DNA of 64,000 nt from Oreohelix idahoensis (taxonomy: Eukaryota > Mollusca > Gastropoda > Stylommatophora > Oreohelicidae): positions 62,001-126,000 of the forward strand of contig JAMPIV010015279.1 in the NCBI GenBank assembly GCA_024509875.1, given 5' to 3'. A program made the position numbers and the translations under genes. The number at the start of each line of letters is the position of its first letter. The stretch's first letter is position 1. Below are positions 51,301 to 60,300 of this stretch, in pieces. The notes under the pieces were generated by a model, which saw only the letters and a list, made by a program, of their open reading frames with translations, was not told the DNA's origin and did no database searches.

Positions 51301-54300
51301 AAGCTGGAACCACAGCATTCATGTGCTGGTGTAGCAGTGGTTTCAGTAGATATCTGTTTTACATAATGAGGTGCCAGCACAATTCCCAGCTTTGTATTAG
51401 TCATCTCTTACAACATCTGTATGGAATCAATAGTTATATTCTGTCTTTGTGTCGCAGACATTCCCGGAAACTACACAAAGCCAGGATCAGTAACTCCACA
51501 AAGCCAGGATCAGTAACTCCACAAAGCCAGGATCAGGAACTCCACAAAGCCAGGATCAGAAACTCCACAAAGCAAGGATCAGTAACTCCACAAAGCCAGG
51601 ATCAGAAACTCCACAAAGCAAGGATCAGTAACTCCACAAAGTCAGGATCAGTTACACTAAGCTTACAAAGTCAAAAATTTTAATAACCTGAGTGTAAAGT
51701 CATGTTTTTGAGTAGGAGTTAAGTGTTTGAGATTCTTACGTAGGGGTCTGATTTTTTTATAGACACGCTAGTAAGCACGTTTAAAGTTATCATTTGATTT
51801 TTTACTTGGGTGCTTTGTATGCTATATTCTTTGAACATAGCTGAACTGAGTATGTGTTAGTTTTTTTTAAAGATAAAGAAAGTGTTCAAATGTTCTGAGT
51901 AGTTGGGGGAGAGATACGGGCGAGCTGAGCTCACATCTCAAGCTGTTAGTTAGTTCGTGCTTGAGCGAAGATTTACTGGGTTGTACTGAGAAACTATAAT
52001 CTCGGGCAGTATGTATCTGGCAGAGCTTCGAGCCGGGATAGTCTCGCTAGTGTGACCAGAGTGTTTTTGAAGGGAAGAGTTTTAATATATTTGATAAGAA
52101 TAGTCAGACCTAGGGAACTGCATAATATAGTCAAACAGTATTTAACAAGAACAAAATGTAATATATAGTAATTGGGAAGGTGAAGGTCGGATGATGTTCT
52201 TGCAATACATATGACTTATGGCAAGTGAAAGTCAATTAAATATATGACTGGAAACACCAGGCCTTTACAACCCTCCCCTGAATATTATTTTTGTTTGTTT
52301 TTGTTTTATCTAGTGTTTGTTTGTTTGGTTTTTTTTTTACATACACGCAAAATTGGTAATTTTGATTTGCCTTAATAATTACAATGATTTGTCAGATGTG
52401 ATGTCACTTTCATGTATCGGCAGTTATTCATATTATTTGGAATTGAAAACAATATATGTCCTAATTATTACCCATCAGAGGTTGAACGGGATATTTCTCA
52501 TCATCAAATTAAAGTAAAAAAGTTTATGAAAGTCTGTAACTTCTTGTTTTTTATATTTGTCACTCTCCTTGTTTCCGATGTTTGAGACAAATTTTTTTTA
52601 AATATTAATAATCACATATCAAATACCACATACTGAATGACATTACATTACACATAACACATCCCATACATGTGGAGAATTATGTACACAATACCAAGCA
52701 GAAAGTACAGCAATAAAAGCCACCCTCACAGCGATACTCAGTGAATTTAAACAAGAAATCTTTAAGACCTCAGATATCATAATCTTAACTGATTCAAAAT
52801 CAACACTTCAGGTTTTGGAAGAATGCCTCTAAACTGAAAAAAAGAAAGAAATAATACAGCCGGCTGAAACAATTAACAGACCGCTAACAACACATGGCAT
52901 CAGAGTCGTTCTCATGTGGATACCAGGACACACATATATATAAAGCAACGACAAAGTAAACACATTAGCAAAACTAGGAGCTTGCATGTTTCAAACAAAC
53001 ACTCGAACCAACATAAAGATGCCCAAACTAATACTCCAAACAATGTCAAAGAGGAAGGGCTAAACAAATGAACAAAAAATGGTTCACTGGATGGGCCTTG
53101 TATTAAGAAATGACCCAGACCTACAAAAATGACATCAAGAATCTACGATGTTTGAAGCACAGCACAATCTTCCTTCTAACTAAGAACAGAACACACTAGA
53201 CTCAACAAGCACTTAAATCAAACACCTCAAATAAGCATAACTGCAGTACCCAGCCATATGAGACAATTCAGCAAGTGCTGCTGACCTGCCCAGGACTCTC
53301 CACTGAGAGAAGAAAGCTACTGCTGGGTTCCCCAGCAATCACAAACACACTATACAACACCACGCAACAGCTACAAAACACACTATACAACACCACTCAA
53401 CAGCTACAAAACACACTATACAACACCACTCAACAGCTACAAAACACATGCAAAGTCTTCAACTTGGCATTGGCTGCGAAAGAGCAATAAGTTCAGTAGC
53501 CCTAGGTAAACAACAACAATACTTACTGAGAGGCACCTGAGAGCAGTAGAGATCTCCGACTTTCAAGCTAGCATCTTTAAACTGGGCATTGCTTCCAATC
53601 ACAAATTTGGATATTGGAAGGTATTCTTTGATGTTGATAAATCCAGCATCGGCTCTTGACGTATTGTCTCCAAAGTCACAGTTGCATGGTCTAATGAAAA
53701 TGACAATATACATAGCAGTGTTTGATTGGGTTCTAATATCTACATTAAGTCGAGTAATCTGATTTATCAAATACTCCAATTTATGTAATAGATATATATT
53801 TCAAATTTATCTGAGGCTGTTTTGTCTGCTATTTGTTTTTGTGCTGTTGTAGGAAGGCTTGCTAGAGATCGAGTCTTTCAGGCGGGTTGAGATGAGAGCG
53901 ACGTTCTGCAAAATACATGCTACATGATAATGGCTGTTGTAATGTCTCTGGTTATGCTTTTCAGCTCTAATATAGCCAATATTGTCGTCAAATCTTTCCA
54001 AACACATGCGGGGTTGAGTCGCTTAAAAAAAAACTGTAAAGTCGAGTCTCGAGCCGAGCCCTTGTGGTGACTTGTCTGACTCGAGTTCGAACCGATCGGC
54101 TAAAGTCAACAACACTGGATAGTGGGTAATTGTAGCGATGGAGTAACTCCGTGTAATTCACGAAGGTCTCTGAACAGCCTCAGAAAGAATATGCCTACTG
54201 AACCATTAGGCACCTCGTACAAGGCGACTAATATGAGATTTTTCACTGGGCTGGCAGCCTCATCACGTGAAACAATTGGCCGCAGAAACCACAGCTGAAG

Positions 54301-57300
54301 GAGCATGTTTATACTTGATGCAGGTTTCTTGCAAGGGGAACAACTACAATGACGGCTCTGTGCTCTATACACAGTGAAAAGGAAGATGAAGATGATGAGA
54401 TTCTTTTGTTTTTGTTCTCGCGTTGTCTTAGTGTCTCTGGTTATGCATTGTTGCTCTGATATTTGGTATGTGTAATGATAAACTGTACTGGAGACATGAA
54501 GTTGTGGAGAGACATGATCTCCTACGTAACTAGGCATGGAACTTGCAGAAGAAGAAGAAGAATGATGGTGCAGAGCTAAATAATATACGTGCCTTGTGTT
54601 TGCTCACTTTAGTAAGCATATGAGATCATATCATGTAAGACATACGAACAACAGAGAATACCAGTATTAGATTACTCAGAGGCACCCATAACTGTAGAAC
54701 AGGTGCTGAGAATCAAGACCTAGAGAACCACACATTATATTGTTGTTGTTGTGTAACTAGGACTGCTGAGCTTCTCACTCTTTAGCAGCCAATACCAAGT
54801 TGAAGGCTCCTAGGTATTATCCACACTGTAGATCTAGGCTTTTCCTGTGGCTTTTCTGCCATTCCGAAACATGTTGAGTTTAAGTCATGAACTCCAGTTT
54901 CTCAAGCTTGGCTTGCATTTAAAGGGTCTTCATATCTGGTCCCAAGTTAGGAGTGCATGGCATACTGTGCATTCCCCGCCATCCAAGGGAGCTCTCTAAC
55001 TATGCAGAGCTAAAATACTGTACTCTGGTTCTGGGTTGTCCCTAGGAATTCTCAAATCCTGCACAGAGCCACTTCTCAGCTTCCCCTGCCTATCACTGGG
55101 GTCCATAGTGAGATCCTTCTGCATGCAGTCAACCAAGTCAAAGCCAAAGAATTACGCCTGGAGCTCAAGTGACTTTTCCAAGCTTAGTGTGCAATGTTAG
55201 GTTCTCAACAAGTTTCACCACAACGGAATCCCTGGAAGTGTGTGGATGATTTCAAGAGTCAATGAGGATGTAATTAGCCTCCCTGACATAGGTTCACTTC
55301 CACATATGTATATTGTAGCATTGTCCATAGCTGGTGGTCATACAAGGATGACTTCAGATATGCTTCATGCATACACATTATATTAAAACAGTTTATAACA
55401 AGAACAAAATTTAATACATAATTATTGATGAGGATGTGGCGGGAAAGTGAGAGTCTAAGGAAGTTCTTGTCGCACAGATTGATAATGACAAATAAATAGT
55501 GACTGAGGTATCATCATAAACACCTCAGGATAATACTCCCTTTTCCCTGTTTGGGCGTCGGAGTGGTTAAAAAGTATGGCGTCCGCCTCGTATTATAAAC
55601 GTACTGGGTTCAATTCCCAGTAAAAAGGGAATATAATTTAATTTTCAGAACCAGTGGTCCTGAATACTCCCCCCTGATCTCCTGGGTAATGAGATCGGAT
55701 GCCTAGCCTTCTCGGATAAGCGTGAAAAAACAGGATGTCCCATGTGCAAATTGCGACCGTTAAAAATCCCTTGGCAGTTGGAAATCGTAAAGAGTAGGCC
55801 ACATGGCCGCAGCTCTGACAAAATTTAAAAATTAGGAAACCTGCACATCACAAAAATATTTATAGAATGTGTGATTCTTATACACACACATTGGGATTCT
55901 CGACGGTGCTACAGAGTTCGTGCACTGTGCTGAGATTCTCCTTGTGTGATCTAAGGAAGGCGATGGAAGCACTAATGGGGTTGTCCGTGTGCAATGAAGA
56001 TAGTCCTGAAAACCTAACCAAACCCTTTTATTAACACCATTAACAGATGTGGGGAAACTACCATTTTAGGACAACGAACAAAACACACACGCATGTCCAC
56101 ACAATTTGACACTTTCATTTAATCTATTTATTGGAAAGGAGAATGATACCATGATTAGTATTAATAATTGAAAATATTATCTGGAATTAGTGGTCATGGC
56201 TGTTGAGGTGAGTGCAAGATGTCTCGTGGCTGCTTCAGTGTATTATCTACTGAAACTGTTGGGGTTGAGGGGACAGTCAAGAACAAGGGCACTTAACTCT
56301 TTCAGTCCCAAGCAAAAAAGTGGGTTTGGCCCAAGCAAAAATGGCCACCCCAGTGCGTTTTTATTGTTGTTGTTTGGAAATAATTTTTTAAAATGTTCAT
56401 ATGCATAAATAACTTTGTTGTTGTATATGAAACTGAAGGTAATTGGATGTACTTTACTCTTGTGCTACAAGTATAAAAGCTTTCATTGAAAAATGATTAG
56501 TTATTCAAGGTAAAATGGAGGATATGAGCTTAAAAAAATCGCTTTAAAAATCTAAAATAAATATCTCAAAACAGAAACACGTTCACTCTTAAACACGTGC
56601 GGTATTTAAAAGAATGTACTTGCAGTCGGAAATGACGTTTTGGGTGGTTTGTGGGTAGTTATAATTAGAAACAGTCTCAAACAGAGGCACATATACTAAA
56701 GGCTTTTTAAAGTCGATTGGGCCAAGCGCGTCTAACCCCTGAGTCTTTATAAAGTCGATTGGGACTTAAAGAGTTAAGAGGCTCAGTGAAACTGCGGAAA
56801 GGGCATCGTGCTGGCTGTGGAACAACTGCAACAGGCGATGGAATCAGGACAGTAATTTGTTTTCAACATGGGTGTTGCTTTCACAATTGCCTCCAGATGG
56901 CAGAAAATAGGAGTGAATTTGAAAGCTGCAACCAAGGTGAAGTGGGTTCAATTCTTTGCACAAGACAACAGGAGGCTCACACTTGGGAGTCAAGACCCAA
57001 GGGCCCCCCCCCCCCCCCCCAGAGTGTAAAGGAGATTAAGGGGCCGAAACCCTTGATCGACGGGGGACCACTTCTGATGATCAGATTGCCTCCTGTTGGA
57101 TTGCTCTGTATAGAGTTTCCTATTATCATACTTGTGTGTTACCGGCGCCCGAAAGGGGAGCAAAGAATAATAACACACCAACCTACCACGCAATCGTAAG
57201 AGGCCACTATGGATGGTTGGGCATAGGGCTGGTTACCCCATCCTGCAGACAATTCTAAAAACCACACAAATATCAACAAGCAGTAAATCAATTCAGCCAT

Positions 57301-60300
57301 GGTAGGAAAATCTCCCCAGAACTGGCAACTGGATTGTTCTTACTTTAAACGTACAATGGAAAACTGCACAGGCGGCAGCAGAAATCTGGGCTGGAGATGG
57401 ATTTAACACACACTGAGGAAACTTGTTGATAGCATTACATGACAGTCACTGTTCTGGTGTCCATAGGGTAAGAGAGTCAGAGGAAGACTACAGAACACAT
57501 GGAGAAGAGAACTGGAGATGGACATGAAAGGCACGAAGAAGATATGGAAAGACCTTGAGCTGATGGCACGTGACAGGACTAATTGACATAAGTTTGTTGA
57601 AGGTCTATGCTTGCTGCTTGGGGAGCTGATTGTGATGATGATATATCCTAATTATAACCCCATCAGAGGTTTAATGGGACATTTTTATCTTACTAAATTG
57701 AAAACAAAAATCATGTCGATATTCTTTTAGAAAGTAAGGTGGCTAGACTATTTAGCTAGATGTGACAGATATAGTAATCCTTTACTTTAAAGTGAATGCT
57801 GACGTTTACATTAACTGTATTATTATTTCCAGAATGATAAGTCACGTGTTGTATTGAGACCAACGTGAATAATCTTAGCTTATCTCTTGAATGTATATCT
57901 CGTGATTTAGTGACTGAATGGCTGAGTGGTTGAGCGCTTGCCTGTTGCGACAAAGTTACCAGGTTCCATGTTCAAAACTTGCCCCGTGCAGTTCCAGGGA
58001 GATTCTAAAGAGACAAGGAAGAACAGGACTAACGCACTCTCAGGCATGTCGTACAAGGCAACTAACGTGAGGCATTGCAACCTCATCATGTAAATATAAT
58101 TGCTACAAAAACCATAGCTGCAAGAATATTTGACTGCTTGGTGCAAGCTTCCTGCAGTGGTAGCTCCATACTCTGTAAGAAACACAAAGGGTAGCATCAC
58201 CCTTTAATCTACCAAGCTGTAAATGGGTACCTGACTCTGCTTTAAATAAGGGAAAGTAAAGGCAGAGAAGAAGTGAACCGGTCACTCGACCTCGTAAAGC
58301 TGGATCTAGTATAGTGAAGTATTCAACAGCAGTATCCGCTATAGGATAACCGGTTATCTCCAAAAGAATGTTGACAATCGTTCCGCACAGAATATTCACT
58401 TGGAGTGATTTATCTTTAGCAATGTTGCGTGGACTGTCACACTATTTGAGGTGCACAATAGAGAGACAATTATAAACAAAATAAATGTTAAAAAAGGGGG
58501 CGGGGCAGGGTGTGTATCGTAGCGCGAATAGAAACATTCATATAAGCTTCCAGGGCTCAATAACTTGTGTGGAACTAATGTCCTCTTCGTGCAGTGGTAC
58601 GCGACAATGCGAGAGCTAACATTCTAGCTTCTAGACACTGACTATGGACAAGGGAGAGATATTAAAAACAATTAATGATTGCATGTTACAAAAAAATCAG
58701 TCCATCAGTTAGTTCGTCAATCACTCAGTCATTCTGTCCATCAGCCAGTCAGTCAGTTTACATGTCAGTCAGTCCATCATTCAGTCCGTCTATTCATCAG
58801 TCAGTCTGTCAGTTAATACATTGGTCAATCGGTCACATAGTCCGTCATTCATTCAGTCCACCAATAAATAAATCCGTCTGTTGTACATCAGTTCGTAAGT
58901 CGGTCCGTCAAATTAGCAGTCTATCCGTTGTCCGTCAGTCAGTCCATCAGCCAATCATCAGTAGTACATTAGTCAGTCACTCGGTCTGTCAGTCAATACA
59001 TGAATCAGTTCGTTAGTAAGTTTGACATTTAATATTTCGTCAATCAGTGAGAGGTTCATAAACAAATTAATTATAACAAATAAAAGCCAGTTAAAACAAT
59101 AAACCCAAAGCTTCAAGCTTTAACACTCTCCCCCTTTTAATATTTATTTTGTTTACAATTATCTCAGCGTTTTGCACCTGAAATAGTGTGACAGTCCAGA
59201 AAACATTGCTAACGGGAAATCACTGTAAGTGATTATTCTGTGCGGAACAAATGGCAACGTTCTTTTGGAGATTTCCTAATACCTTTTTTTTTTTTTTTAA
59301 TCTCTTGACGCTTAAAAACATACTTTTATTATCTAAGTTTGGGCCAAGACTGCGCTTTACATAATCAATAAAATAAACATCTTAATTTATCCTTGACGCT
59401 TTATAATTTAAACTGTACTTTTATCACATGAGTTTAGTGACATGACTGAGAAGAATTATGTATTAGACACACTCTGCCATGTTTGCCTGGTTGGCTATCG
59501 ATACATCCGTCATATCGTTTCAGCTAATTAAAAAAATAGCCTCTAACACTAACCTTAACCCCAATCCAAACCTTATTTGGTACTTTTTCAAAACCTAATA
59601 ACGCCCGACAAATACTGAGGCTGTAGTGGTGGTCCTGGAAACAGGCTGCATCACTGCAGTCTGGCTGAGTGAGTAGGGATCGAAGAGGGAAGGCTAACCC
59701 GGTCCCCAAAATGCCGTGCTGAAGTCCGATGTGTCGGCCGAAAGGCGCAAATATCGCAGCTGCGCTGTAAACGGACACAACGCAACCAACGTCCTTTTCA
59801 GGATGAGCGAAGAAGTATCAATGCCATTCTGGCAACATGGTGGAATTTGTTTAGGCCTACTGTTAAATTTTTCAACCAAAAACTACACTTACGCAGCAGT
59901 ATCCTGTTTTCTGACAAAATTTACTAATTTTTTTTTTTTTGAACTGGCACTATTTTTGGTGTAAAACTCAAGTTTATTACATGGCTCATAAAAAAAAAAT
60001 AATCAAAACAGCAATATGGCTCATTTTTAAAAAACCAGAATTTAATCTAATGTGGCTTTTCTCCCTTACACAAAAGTAAACTTTTTTTCTACCGAAGCCA
60101 GTCTGTCAGCTCCACCACTGCTGCGCACCACTGCATGACCAGGACAGCTGACTGACACCAGCTCCCGAAGACTCGTGGCTTCTATGGAGGTTTTCCATTC
60201 ATGCCACAGCCATCCATTTTGGAATTTCCGATGCATGGACCGAGAGTTGGACACAACAACTGCTCCTGTCAATGAAGCTCCAGTCATTCACTTTAAGGCT

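Larger units (their letters stand above)
58356..59272. repeat. Inverted repeat, about 146-bp arms with 620-bp spacer
   Basis: Left arm 58356-58501 and right arm 59126-59272 are reverse complements with scattered differences (for example TGTCACACTATTTGAGGTGC and GCACCTGAAATAGTGTGACA). The arms look like I-type LINE 3' UTR in opposite orientations. The spacer holds an RNase H fragment and a CAGT-rich array. Confidence 0.85.

Noticed and set aside
53275..53490. Plus ORF with [11 protein letters not shown] repeats
   Set aside because: It is the degraded C-terminus of an I-type LINE followed by a 33-bp tandem repeat.
56759..57199. 146-codon plus ORF with a proline run
   Set aside because: The proline run comes from a C homopolymer and the start overlaps the end of a TTAA MITE. 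No conserved domain seen.
57908..57985. tRNA-Ser/Leu gene
   Set aside because: It is the head of SINE-A, joined to the SINE body, with a mutated B box and no acceptor stem.
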